NCBI RefSeq assembly: GCF_019656215.1
Contig: NZ_BPLK01000006.1
Location: 1-51,856 of the forward strand
Reading direction: 5' to 3'
Length of the DNA stretch: 51,856 nucleotides
DNA from: Apilactobacillus zhangqiuensis
Lineage (GTDB): Bacteria > Bacillota > Bacilli > Lactobacillales > Lactobacillaceae
Made by a program: the position numbers and the translations under genes. Position 1 is the first letter of the stretch. Every line of letters starts with the position of its first letter. Below the pieces are notes generated by a model. It saw only the letters and a program-made list of their open reading frames with translations. It was not told the origin of the DNA and ran no database searches. Positions 29,849-40,300 of this stretch are shown in pieces.

Positions 29849-31219
29849 ATGAAAATGTCACTTACAGAAGTTGCTCGTGCGGTTTCTGCGCAAAACGATA
29901 TTAGCGGATATGAAGATATTGATATTACTAGTGTTGCTTTTGATAGCAGGGAACTAACAGACGGGGCACTATTTGTGCCACTTGTTAGTCAAAATGATGG
30001 TCACGACTACATTCAAAGTGCAATTGATAATGGTGCCGTTGCAACTTTCTGGCAAAAAGACCACGAAAATGCTCCAACAGATTTTCCAATTATCGTTGTT
30101 GATAATACATTAGAAGCACTACAAAGATTGAGCCAATACTACCTAGCTAAGATTAATCCTAAGGTAGTCGCAATTACAGGAAGTAATGGAAAGACCACTA
30201 CCAAGGATATGGTGGCTTCAGTATTATCCACTCAATTCAATGTCACAAAGACCCATGCTAATTTCAATAACGAAATTGGTGTACCAATGACTATTTTAGA
30301 TATGGAACCAAACACCGAGGTGTTGGTTGTTGAAATGGGAATGGATCGTCCAGGCCAATTAGATTTCTTAAGTCATTTAGTTGAACCAGACGTAGCTGCC
30401 ATCACAATGATTGGTGAAGCTCACATCGAATTCTTTGGCACTCGCGACAAGATTGCTGATGCCAAAATGGAAATCGTTAATGGCCTAAAAGAAGACGGTA
30501 TCTTCGTTTATAACGGTGACGAACCACTATTAGCAAGTCGCAGTGAATCACTACCGTTCAAACGTACTTTTGGTTTGGCTGAAGATGATGATTTTTATGC
30601 ATACGACATTGCTGGGAATGAAGTACAAACTACATTCAAGGTTAATAAGTACCCGGATGTTGAATTCAAGATTCCAATGATTGGTGAATACAATGTTAAC
30701 AACGCATTGGTAGCCATCACCATCGGTGACTTATACAGAATCAGAGAAGAAAACATCCAAAAAGCATTATTGAACGTTAATTTGACTAATAATCGTACTG
30801 AATGGATTGAAGGAAGTAAACACGAAATGATCCTTTCAGACGTTTATAATTCAAATCCTACTGCTGTAAAAGAAGTAGTGAACGCATTTACTCGTGAAAA
30901 AATTGATGGTCGTAAGATTGCCGTTTTAGGTGATATGCTGGAACTAGGTGATCAATCGATTGAATTACACGAGTCATTGGCTGAAGTATTAGATCCAAAA
31001 GAAGTACAAAGCGTTTACTTAATTGGTCCTGACATGAAGTACTTGTACGACAAGTTAAGTTCAGTTTATCCATCAGAAAATCTTTATTATTTTAAGGCAG
31101 ATCAATTAGATGATTTATATGATCAACTAAATGCTGAAATTTATGAAGGTGACCAAGTATTACTAAAGGCTAGTCATGGAATTCATTTGGAAAAACTATT
31201 AGATAAATTAACAAATTAA
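29849..31219 (+). CDS. murF: UDP-N-acetylmuramoyl-tripeptide--D-alanyl-D-alanine ligase
   Basis: ATP-dependent ligase that adds D-Ala-D-Ala to the muramyl tripeptide. The 456-residue protein shows the substrate domain (FDSRELTDGALFVPL, 31-45), the ATP loop ITGSNGKTTTKD (109-120), NFNNEIGVP, and the Mur ligase HIEFFGTRDKIADAK segment. The C-terminal domain has DVYNSNPTA and LGDMLELG. GGAG lies about 11 bases before the ATG, and a second ATG two codons later is possible. alr, supplying D-alanine, lies just downstream after cshA. Confidence 0.97.
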   Translation: MKMSLTEVARAVSAQNDISGYEDIDITSVAFDSRELTDGALFVPLVSQNDGHDYIQSAIDNGAVATFWQKDHENAPTDFPIIVVDNTLEALQRLSQYYLAKINPKVVAITGSNGKTTTKDMVASVLSTQFNVTKTHANFNNEIGVPMTILDMEPNTEVLVVEMGMDRPGQLDFLSHLVEPDVAAITMIGEAHIEFFGTRDKIADAKMEIVNGLKEDGIFVYNGDEPLLASRSESLPFKRTFGLAEDDDFYAYDIAGNEVQTTFKVNKYPDVEFKIPMIGEYNVNNALVAITIGDLYRIREENIQKALLNVNLTNNRTEWIEGSKHEMILSDVYNSNPTAVKEVVNAFTREKIDGRKIAVLGDMLELGDQSIELHESLAEVLDPKEVQSVYLIGPDMKYLYDKLSSVYPSENLYYFKADQLDDLYDQLNAEIYEGDQVLLKASHGIHLEKLLDKLTN

Positions 31220-31294
31220 TATAGGTAATTCATTTGCTAATTTGGTCTAAAAGAGTTATATTAGTCTAGTTACATTTTTAGAACACGGAATTTT

Positions 31295-31345
31295 TATAAT
31301 CAAGTGATTAGCGCATTAACGGGAACGGATTCTTCCTTAGCTAAT
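31295..31345 (+). promoter_or_regulatory. cshA promoter -10 and structured leader
   Basis: TATAAT (31295-31300) is followed at about +1 by a hairpin. ATTAGC (31307-31312) pairs with GCTAAT (31340-31345), and GGAA (31322-31325) with TTCC (31333-31336). The leader is about 80 bases long. It lacks a T-run, so it is not a terminator; a role in RNA stability or cold regulation is speculation. Confidence 0.45.
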
Positions 31346-31386
31346 GGCGGTATTATATTGAATGTTTCGTTTAGGAGGAAACATAT

Positions 31387-32913
31387 TTGAAGTTTAGAGA
31401 ATTAGGTCTTTCAGAAGATCTATTAAAAGCGATTGAAGACAAGGGTTTTAAGGAAGCCACTCCAATCCAAGCAGAAACAATTCCTTTATCCCTACAAGGA
31501 AAGGATGTTTTAGGACAAGCACAAACAGGTACAGGTAAGACAGCTGCTTTTGCTCTTCCTATCATTGAACACGTTGATTTAGATAATCCAAACGTGCAAG
31601 CATTAGTTATTTCACCAACTCGTGAATTAGCTATTCAAACTCAAGGCGAAATTAGTCGTTTTGGAAAAGAAAAGGGCGTTAAGGCTGTATCAGTTTTTGG
31701 TGGTTCTGACATCAGAAGACAAATCCAGAGCTTAAAGCGTAAACCACAAGTTGTTGTGGGTACTCCTGGACGTTTATTGGATCACATCAACAGACATACA
31801 TTAAAATTAGACCATGTTAAGACATTGGTTCTAGATGAAGCCGATGACATGTTGGACATGGGATTCCTAGATGACATTGAAAGCATCGTAAAACAAGTTC
31901 CAGAAGAAAGACAAACATTGTTATTCTCTGCAACTATGCCACCACAAATCAAGCGTGTTGGTGTTCAATTCATGAAGGACCCTCAACAAGTTACAATTAA
32001 GGCTAAGGAATTAACTACTGATTTAGTTGATCAATACTACATCAGAGTTAAACAATTTGAAAAGTTTGATATCATGACTAGATTCTTTGATATTCAAGCA
32101 CCTAAGGTAACTATCGTATTCTGTCGTACTAAACGTCGTGTTGACGAAGTTTCTAAGGGACTTCTATTACGCGGTTACCGTGCAGCAGGAATTCACGGTG
32201 ACTTGACACAAAACCGTCGTTCACAAATCATGAAGGACTTCAAGCATGATAAAGTCGACGTTTTAGTTGCAACCGATGTTGCCGCTAGAGGTATTGATAT
32301 CTCAAGTGTTACTCACGTATACAACTACGATATTCCTCAAGATTCAGAAAGCTACGTTCACAGAATTGGTCGTACCGGTCGTGCCGGACGTCATGGGGTT
32401 TCAATGACTTTTGTTGAACCAAACGAAACTAGTTACTTAAGAGATATTGAAAAGCTAACTAAGGTTAGAATGTTACCTCTTAAGCCACCTTCAGCTGATG
32501 AAGCATTGAAGGGTCAACTAGAAGTAGCTACTAAGGAGATTGGTTCATTAATTGAAAAGACTAAGATGGAACCATTCTCAGAAGCTTCTGACGAATTGTT
32601 AGAAAAATACGATGCTAAGGAATTAGTATCTGTCCTATTAAGCAAGATGACTAGAAACCAAGTTAAGGTTCACATCACTGCTGAAAAGCCACTTCCTAAC
32701 AAGAATAAGCGCGGTCATGGTGGTGGATATCACCGTGGCGGTGGTAACCGTCGTGGTGGCTTCAAACGTGGTGGTAACAGAAATGGTGGTGGAAACCGTC
32801 GTCGTTACAATGGTAATGGCGGTGGCAAGCACCGTGATGATCACAAGAAGGGCAACCACTCATCAAACCACAAGCGTCCAAACAAGTCATTTACAATTAA
32901 AAACAAAGATTAA
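31387..32913 (+). CDS. cshA: DEAD-box RNA helicase CshA
   Basis: ATP-dependent RNA helicase acting in RNA decay and ribosome biogenesis, important in cold. The 508-residue protein has the Q motif (GFKEATPIQAETIP), Walker A AQTGTGKT (45-52), PTRELAIQ, DEAD (150-153), SAT, and the second RecA domain with HGDLTQ, VATDVAARGIDI and HRIGRTGRAG. A long tail from about residue 435 is rich in Gly, Arg, Asn, His and Lys with RGG-like repeats, typical of RNA-binding tails. The start is TTG with TTAGGAGGAAACATA upstream. Confidence 0.96.
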   Translation: MKFRELGLSEDLLKAIEDKGFKEATPIQAETIPLSLQGKDVLGQAQTGTGKTAAFALPIIEHVDLDNPNVQALVISPTRELAIQTQGEISRFGKEKGVKAVSVFGGSDIRRQIQSLKRKPQVVVGTPGRLLDHINRHTLKLDHVKTLVLDEADDMLDMGFLDDIESIVKQVPEERQTLLFSATMPPQIKRVGVQFMKDPQQVTIKAKELTTDLVDQYYIRVKQFEKFDIMTRFFDIQAPKVTIVFCRTKRRVDEVSKGLLLRGYRAAGIHGDLTQNRRSQIMKDFKHDKVDVLVATDVAARGIDISSVTHVYNYDIPQDSESYVHRIGRTGRAGRHGVSMTFVEPNETSYLRDIEKLTKVRMLPLKPPSADEALKGQLEVATKEIGSLIEKTKMEPFSEASDELLEKYDAKELVSVLLSKMTRNQVKVHITAEKPLPNKNKRGHGGGYHRGGGNRRGGFKRGGNRNGGGNRRRYNGNGGGKHRDDHKKGNHSSNHKRPNKSFTIKNKD

Positions 32914-32920
32914 TAAACAA

Positions 32921-32960
32921 AAAAGCTGTTGATATGAAAATTTGTCAATGGCTTTTTTTT
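32921..32960 (+). terminator. Terminator after cshA
   Basis: A 12-bp stem (32921-32932 with 32945-32956, two G-T pairs) followed by an eight-T run. Confidence 0.85.
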
Positions 32961-33016
32961 ACATAAAGAATTACAATAAAAGGAAATGCCCATTATTAAT
33001 TGGAGGAAAGATTAAT

Positions 33017-34135
33017 ATGGTAGTAGGAACTCATAGAAATGCACAAGTACTAATTAGTAAGAGTGCTTTATATCATAACATTAGTAACGAAAAGAAACGT
33101 TTAAAGAAAGACGAATATTTATTCATGGTCGTAAAGGCCAATGGATATGGACACGGAGCAGTCGCAGTAGCACACGAAGCGAAGAAGGCTGGTGCCGATG
33201 GCTTTTGTGTGGCCATTTTAGATGAAGCACTACAATTAAGGAATGCTGGTTTTAACGAACCAATTCTAGTGCTAGGAATCACAGATGTTAAACATGCATC
33301 ATTAATGGCGGAGAAGAACATTTCAGCAACCATATCATCAATTGATTGGTTGAAAGAAGCCGATGAACAATTAGCTAAACAAAATCTACCAAAGCTAAAT
33401 GTTCATGTTGGTTTGGACACTGGAATGGGAAGAATCGGTTTTCAAGACAAAAATTCACTTAAAGAAGCGGTTGATTACTTGAATCAGTCTAATACATTGA
33501 ACTTTGAAGGAATTTTTACACACTTCTCAACCGCTGATACACATAACGTAAAGTATTTTAATTTGCAAGTTGAACGATTTAATGATTTAATTTCAGTTAT
33601 AGATACGTTACCTAAGTATGTACATGTGTCTAATTCAGCTACTAGCTTGTGGCATAGTGAATTTAACTGCAACATGATTAGATTTGGTGTTGCTGGTTAC
33701 GGTTTGAATCCATCTGGGGGAGAATTAGACCTACCATATGAATTAAAACCAGCACTTAGTTTAACTACTGAAGTCGTTTACTGTAAGAAGATTGATGCAG
33801 GTCGTTCGGTTGGATATGGCGCGACTTATACATCCAAGCAACCTGAATGGATTGCCACAGTTCCTGTTGGCTATGCCGATGGAATTGTTCGTGCAATGCA
33901 AGGATTCTCACTATTAGTTAATGGTAAATTCTGCCCAATCGTGGGTCGAGTTTGCATGGATCAGCTAATGATTAAACTAGATGAACCAGTAGAGCCAGGC
34001 ACAAAAGTTACAATTGTGGGTCAAGACGGTAAAGAAAAGATTACTTTACAAGACATTGCGTCATATTGTGATACAATTCATTATGAGGTGGCTTGCTTAC
34101 TCACTGATAGACTACCACGCATTGTGGTAGAATAA
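33017..34135 (+). CDS. alr: Alanine racemase
   Basis: PLP enzyme interconverting L- and D-alanine for the cell wall. The 372-residue protein has the PLP lysine Lys40 in MVVKANGYGHGAV and the catalytic Tyr267 in SVGYGATYTS. GLDTGMGRIGF and VCMDQLMI are also present. The ATG at 33017 is preferred over the in-frame ATG at 32942, which lies in the cshA terminator, and has TGGAGGAAAG upstream. The mazEF-like pair follows, the same alr-mazE-mazF order as in Bacillus. Confidence 0.97.
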   Translation: MVVGTHRNAQVLISKSALYHNISNEKKRLKKDEYLFMVVKANGYGHGAVAVAHEAKKAGADGFCVAILDEALQLRNAGFNEPILVLGITDVKHASLMAEKNISATISSIDWLKEADEQLAKQNLPKLNVHVGLDTGMGRIGFQDKNSLKEAVDYLNQSNTLNFEGIFTHFSTADTHNVKYFNLQVERFNDLISVIDTLPKYVHVSNSATSLWHSEFNCNMIRFGVAGYGLNPSGGELDLPYELKPALSLTTEVVYCKKIDAGRSVGYGATYTSKQPEWIATVPVGYADGIVRAMQGFSLLVNGKFCPIVGRVCMDQLMIKLDEPVEPGTKVTIVGQDGKEKITLQDIASYCDTIHYEVACLLTDRLPRIVVE

Positions 34136-34157
34136 CCCGTTTTAAGAGGATTAATCA

Positions 34158-34412
34158 ATGCAATCTAAGAACCGATATGTTTATTCACTTCTAAGCACAG
34201 CTACATCAAGTAACACAGCAAAAATATCACATCCTAGAATGAATGTTTCAATGGATACGCATACTAGGATTGTGATTAATCCATGTTTTAACGATTATTT
34301 GATAGTCCAGAATTTAATTGCTGGGTACACTGAGATGACCGATATTAATCGTGATATTTCAAAGGAATTCACTTTTTGTGAAGCCTCAAGTGTGCATCAC
34401 ATTACGTTTTAA
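34158..34412 (+). CDS. Divergent MazE-like antitoxin
   Basis: An 84-residue protein in the antitoxin position between alr and mazF. Its C-terminal part reads GYTEMTDINRDISKEF followed by FCEA. This resembles the MazF-binding tail of Bacillus MazE (GYMEM..IN..IS.E....CEA, recalled from memory). The region before it (RMNVSMDTHTRIVIN) could be the beta-strand of a ribbon-helix-helix domain, but the stretch between strand and tail is about 20 residues shorter than in Bacillus MazE. A Ser/Thr-rich N-terminal extension of about 26 residues is unusual. AAGAGGATTAATC precedes the ATG. The antitoxin role is inferred from position and tail; DNA binding may be reduced or lost. Confidence 0.6.
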   Translation: MQSKNRYVYSLLSTATSSNTAKISHPRMNVSMDTHTRIVINPCFNDYLIVQNLIAGYTEMTDINRDISKEFTFCEASSVHHITF

Positions 34413-34450
34413 GAATTCGAAAGAATTCATTATAGATAGGGGATGTTAGA

Positions 34451-34804
34451 ATGGCTAACGTTGAAATCAAACGTGGCGACGTTTTTTATGCTGACCTATC
34501 ACCAGTTGTTGGTTCCGAACAGGGTGGAATGAGACCGGTGTTAATCATCCAAAACAATATCGGTAATCACTATAGTCCTACCGTGATTGTTGCCGCAATT
34601 ACTGCTAGAATTTCAAAACCAAAGATGCCTACTCACGTAGCTATTAGTGCTGATAAGACCAGAATCGAGAAAGATTCAGTCATCCTATTAGAACAAATTA
34701 GAACGATTGATAAACAACGATTACATGATCGAGTGGATCACTTAAGTGATAAGTTTATGAAACGAGTGGACGAATCATTGAAATTAAGTATTGGTGTACA
34801 GTAA
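34451..34804 (+). CDS. mazF: MazF/EndoA-type mRNA interferase
   Basis: Sequence-specific endoribonuclease toxin of the MazF/PemK family. The 117-residue length is normal. Typical elements are [33 protein letters not shown], the [12 protein letters not shown] strand with the catalytic Thr region, and [16 protein letters not shown]. The gene is intact. It follows the MazE-like gene by 38 bases and has its own GGGGATG ribosome binding site. The chromosomal alr-mazE-mazF location suggests a core locus as in Bacillus rather than a mobile module. Confidence 0.95.
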   Translation: MANVEIKRGDVFYADLSPVVGSEQGGMRPVLIIQNNIGNHYSPTVIVAAITARISKPKMPTHVAISADKTRIEKDSVILLEQIRTIDKQRLHDRVDHLSDKFMKRVDESLKLSIGVQ

Positions 34805-34815
34805 AACATACATAA

Positions 34816-34848
34816 AAAAAGGATGCGAATTTAATTCGCATCCTTTTT
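34816..34848. terminator. Bidirectional terminator between mazF and the CBS gene
   Basis: A 15-bp perfect stem (34816-34830 with 34834-34848) flanked by A and T runs, between convergent genes. Confidence 0.92.
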
Positions 34849-34860
34849 GTTTTGATAATG

Positions 34861-35502
34861 TTATTTCTCGTCCGCTAAATCTTCAATCTCTGCAATTTTA
34901 AAACCTTTACGTTCTAACGCAGCTGTGATTCGTTTTAATAATTTCTTATCTACCTCTTCAGGAAGGGTGAACATAACTCTATGTACCAATTCACCTTCTT
35001 GACCATCTAGACTGATAACACTGGCGATTGCAGTGTACTTAGTGATGATTCTAGACATTGATTCTAGATCACCACGGTTACCAGGAGCTAGAACAGTTAT
35101 TACATAACTGCCCACGTTTACGTTCCATGATTGTGAAAGCATGTCCAATAAACGAGTATGGGTCAAGATACCGTAGAAACGATTATTATCATCCAATACA
35201 GCGATGTAAGGTAAATCCTTAATCGAAAAGAAAATGTGGAAGAAGGCTGAATTAACATTGATGAACTTAGTGGAGTTCTTTAGTAGGGTGGTAACTGGTT
35301 GAGTCATATCACCACCGTTAGCTTTGTGACGGTAGATATGCATCTTGTATATGTTACCTCTAAAGATTGTTCCAGTTTCGTCTAAGATAGGAATACATCT
35401 GTAACCAGATTCTTCCAAAGTTTCAAGAGCTTGTTCTAATGAAACGTTTTCTGAAACTGTAACTAGGCTGCCCTTAGGTTTAACCAATGACTTCAATAGC
35501 AT
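34861..35502 (-). CDS. CBS-pair plus ACT-domain protein (CbpA-like)
   Basis: A 213-residue cytoplasmic protein with two CBS motifs (about 8-65 and 72-130) followed by an ACT-like domain (about 137-205, YVITVLAPGNRGDLESMSRII). This domain order matches Listeria CbpA, a cyclic-di-AMP-binding protein. Ligand binding here is inference. No fused enzyme or transporter is present. GGAGGTTATG precedes the ATG on the minus strand. It is monocistronic, downstream of the ldh terminator. Confidence 0.82.
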   Translation of the reverse strand: MLLKSLVKPKGSLVTVSENVSLEQALETLEESGYRCIPILDETGTIFRGNIYKMHIYRHKANGGDMTQPVTTLLKNSTKFINVNSAFFHIFFSIKDLPYIAVLDDNNRFYGILTHTRLLDMLSQSWNVNVGSYVITVLAPGNRGDLESMSRIITKYTAIASVISLDGQEGELVHRVMFTLPEEVDKKLLKRITAALERKGFKIAEIEDLADEK

Positions 35503-35600
35503 AACATAACCTCCTTTTTAAATTATTAGAATTTTTCTCATATTCTAATTTTAACATAAATCGATGAATTTGTGGCGATAAATCAACAAATAGTCAAAAT

Positions 35601-35635
35601 AAAAAGCCGAGGAGCAAAGTGCACCTCGACTTTTT
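35601..35635 (-). terminator. Terminator after ldh
   Basis: A 12-base arm pair (35601-35612 with 35624-35635, one internal mismatch), followed on the minus strand by a T-rich stretch. Confidence 0.75.
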
Positions 35636-35655
35636 ATTTTAATCAAGTTGATCGA

Positions 35656-36656
<1,001 letters not shown>

Positions 36657-36749
36657 TTAATTTGGAAATTAGTAATTACAAAGCGCTAAAAAAACGAATA
36701 GTTTTCTATATTTCTGTAAGCGACAGGATAAATATCGGATTGCATACTA

Positions 36750-36758
36750 TGATATAAT
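36750..36758 (+). promoter_or_regulatory. Extended -10 promoter of pth
   Basis: TGATATAAT (36750-36758) is identical to the divergent ldh -10 element and lies 38 bases before the pth start. Confidence 0.55.
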
Positions 36759-36796
36759 TTACATATTAATTGAGCGAAAAAAGGAGCGGATTTTTT

Positions 36797-37354
36797 ATGA
36801 AGATGATTGTGGGATTGGGAAATGTAGGACCACAATATAAGGAAACCAGACACAACACTGGTTTTATGGTAGTAGACGAGTTTGCCGACAAACACGGAGT
36901 AGAACTATCAACACAAAAGATGGAAGCAAAGATTGGATCAACCAATATTAATGGGGAAAAGGTTATGTTAGTTGAGCCATTAACATTTATGAACGAATCA
37001 GGTCGTTCAGTTGGACCATTAATGAAATTCTTTAAGCTAGATTTAAACGATTTAATAGTAATATATGATGATATGGATTTACCAATCGGTAAGATTAGAT
37101 TGAGAAACCACGGTTCAGCCGGTGGACATAACGGAATTAAGAGTTTAATTTCCCACTTAGGTACTGATAAGTTTAACCGTATCAAGGTGGGAACTGATCA
37201 CCCAACCAAGGAAAGCGTTGTTAACTATGTATTAGGTCACTTTACAGATGACCAAAAGCCAGGATTAAACCAAGCAATTGATAACACTGTTTCAGCACTA
37301 GAAGAATTTATCGATGGAGAAGAATTCAACAAGCTAGAAAACAAGTATAACTAG
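36797..37354 (+). CDS. pth: Peptidyl-tRNA hydrolase
   Basis: Releases tRNA from dropped-off peptidyl-tRNA. The 185-residue protein has GLGNVGPQYKETRHNTGF with catalytic His19, DDMDLPIGKIR with the supporting Asp, and GSAGGHNGIKSL. The ATG at 36797 is chosen because AAAAAAGGAGCGG lies just upstream; an in-frame TTG at 36770 precedes it. It is followed after 21 bases by mfd, the conserved Bacillus order. Confidence 0.97.
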   Translation: MKMIVGLGNVGPQYKETRHNTGFMVVDEFADKHGVELSTQKMEAKIGSTNINGEKVMLVEPLTFMNESGRSVGPLMKFFKLDLNDLIVIYDDMDLPIGKIRLRNHGSAGGHNGIKSLISHLGTDKFNRIKVGTDHPTKESVVNYVLGHFTDDQKPGLNQAIDNTVSALEEFIDGEEFNKLENKYN

Positions 37355-37375
37355 TATTTAGAGGGGATAACTATT

Positions 37376-40300
37376 TTGGAATTAAGTCAATTTTTCACAC
37401 AATTGCCACAATACGATGATATTGTTAACGATTTAGCACCAAAACATCGTCAGTTAGTGACTGGTTTATCAGGTTCTGCGAAGACAATGATGATTGCAGC
37501 TTTGTTTAAATCCACAAAGCGTAACTTTTTAATTGTGACTGATACTTTATCCAGATGTGATGATATTGTTGAAGATTTACAAAATGTTGTCTCCGAAGAT
37601 GATGTATTAGAGTTTCCAGTCGAAGAAGTATTAGCCGCAGAAGTAGCCACCAGTTCGCCAGAATACAAGGCGACTCGTGTGCAAGCTTTATCAAAGCTAT
37701 TGAGCGATGAGCCTAAAATTATTGTAACGTCTGTTTCCGGTACCAAACGTATTTTGCCGGAGCCAAACGATTTTTCTGATGCTAATTTAACCATCTCAAT
37801 TGATGATGAAGTTAATTTAGATGAATTAAGAAACAAACTATTTCAAATGGGCTACACACCTGAAAAGATGGTGGCAGCACCGGGTGAATTCTCACTTCGT
37901 GGATCAATTATTGATATTTATCCGTTGAACTCAGAATATCCAGTTCGAATTGATTTATTCGATACTGATGTCGATTCATTGAGATATTTTGACGTATCTA
38001 ACCAAAGAAGTTTGGAAAATATTGAAACCATCTCAGTATTACCAGCGACTGATATTGTATTAAACGAAGCACAAAGACAACAAGCAGTTTCTAATTTGAC
38101 CCAATTACGTGATAAGCGTTTGGCAAAATTAGATAGCGACGAATTAAAACAACGACTAACTGACGCTGTTCAAACTATGATTGATGATGCCAACGAAGGA
38201 GTCATCGATCCTGATTGGATAATGTATACCAAAGCGATGTATGAAAAAGAAACGACTATCTTCGATTACCTAGATGATAACGGGGTAGTCTTATTTGATG
38301 ACTACAGTCGCATTTTGGAAAACAGTCAACAGTTAGTCGAAGAGGAACAATCATGGGCCGACGACAAATTTGACCACGGTGAGATTGCATCGACTGATTT
38401 ATTCAGTGTGGACTTTAGGGAACATTTCCACAAAATCAATCAAGCAGAAATTTTAATGTCATTGTTCCAAAAGGGGATTGGGAATCTTAAGTTAACCCAA
38501 TTAAATGATATTAAGGTGCGTCCAATGCAAAAGTTTTTTGGGCAAATGCCACTTCTAAAGACAGAAATAGACCGTTGGCACAAACAAGATGATACCGTTG
38601 TGATTCTGGTTAAGGACAAGGCTAGAATGCAGAAGGTATCACAAACTTTGACCGACTTTGAAATCGAATCTGTTCAAACTACCAGTGACAACATTTTAGA
38701 ACATCAAGTTCAGGTTGTTAGTGAACGTTTGAAGAGTGGTTTTGAATTGCCAATTAAACAGTTGGCGGTAATTACCGAATCAGAAATGTTTACGACTGTG
38801 CATAAGAAACGTCCACGTCGTCAAACATTCTCAAATGCGGAAAGAATTAAGAGCTATGCCGATTTGAAACCGGGCGACTATGTTGTTCACGCTAATCATG
38901 GGATTGGTAAGTATGAAGGTATGAAGACCATGGAAGTTGATGGTAAACATCAAGATTACATGACCATTGCTTACCAAAATAACGCCAAGTTGTTTATTCC
39001 GGTTACTCAATTAAACTTAATTCAAAAGTACGTTTCATCAGAAGATAAACATCCACGTGTTAATAAGCTGGGTGGAAGTGAATGGCAAAAGACTAAGTCT
39101 AAGGTTCAAGGTAAGATTGAAGACATTGCCGATGATTTAATTGACTTATATGCTAAACGTTCTAACCAGGTGGGATACGCATTCCCAGAGGATGATGAAT
39201 ACCAAGAAGAGTTTGAAGGGGCATTTCCATACCAACCAACACCCGATCAGGTAAAGAGTTCAGAAGAAATTAAAAAGGATATGGAACAACCACATCCAAT
39301 GGATCGTTTGTTAGTTGGGGATGTTGGATATGGTAAGACCGAAGTAGCATTACATGCTGCCTTTAAGGCGGTCGAAGCCGGAAAACAAGTTGCTTTCTTG
39401 GTGCCAACCACTGTCTTGGCACAACAACACTATGAAACAATGGTGAACCGTTTCGAAGGTTTCCCGGTATCAGTAGCTGTACTATCTCGTTTCAGAACTA
39501 AGAAGCAGGTAGAAGAAACCAAAAAAGGTTTACTGGATGGCTCAATTGATATCGTGGTCGGAACCCATCGTTTGTTATCAGATGACATCAAGTTTGCCGA
39601 TTTAGGACTGTTAATGGTCGATGAAGAACAACGTTTCGGGGTTAAGCACAAGGAAAAGATTAAACAACTGAAATCTAACGTTGATGTATTAACATTAACC
39701 GCGACACCAATTCCTCGAACATTGAACATGTCGATGATGGGTGTTCGTGATTTATCAGTTATCGAAACACCACCAGCAAACCGTTACCCAATTCAAACTT
39801 ATGTAATGGAAGAAAATGCCGGAGCAATTCGCGAGGGGATTACCCGTGAAATGCATCGTGGTGGACAGGTCTTCTTCATGCATAACCGTGTTTCAGACAT
39901 TGAAGATACCGTCATGAAGCTACAAAAATTGGTACCGGATGCTAGAATCGCATATATTCACGGTCAAATGACCGAAAATCAATTGGAAACTATCCTGTAT
40001 GATTTCGTTAACGGTGAATACGATGTATTGGTTACAACTACCATCATCGAAACCGGGGTGGATATTCCAAACGCCAATACTTTATTTGTCGAAGATGCTG
40101 ATCACATGGGACTATCACAGTTGTATCAAATTCGTGGTCGAATTGGTCGTTCCAACCGTGTCGCTTATGCGTACTTTATGTATAAACCTAACAAGGTTTT
40201 GACCGAAGTTTCCGAAAACCGTTTGGAAGCCATCAGAGACTTCACCGAATTAGGTTCTGGTTTTAAAATTGCCATGCGTGATTTATCACTTCGTGGGGCC

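Noticed and set aside
32638-32932. Val/Thr-rich open frames on both strands over the cshA tail
   Set aside because: They are low-complexity frames created by the repetitive Gly/Arg codons of the CshA tail.
34158-34412. Frameshift or pseudogene explanation for the short MazE-like gene
   Set aside because: I found no continuation of a missing RHH segment in another frame; the gene has its own start, ribosome binding site and intact toxin-binding-like tail.
34411-34432. GAATTC-GAAA-GAATTC palindromic repeat between the MazE-like gene and mazF
   Set aside because: The hairpin is short, without a T-run, and could be chance; no regulatory claim is made.
36663-36735. Possible cre (CcpA) sites around AAAGCGCTAAA and TGTAAGCGACAGGA between ldh and pth
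   Set aside because: Both fail several conserved positions of the cre consensus, so no carbon-catabolite operator is claimed.
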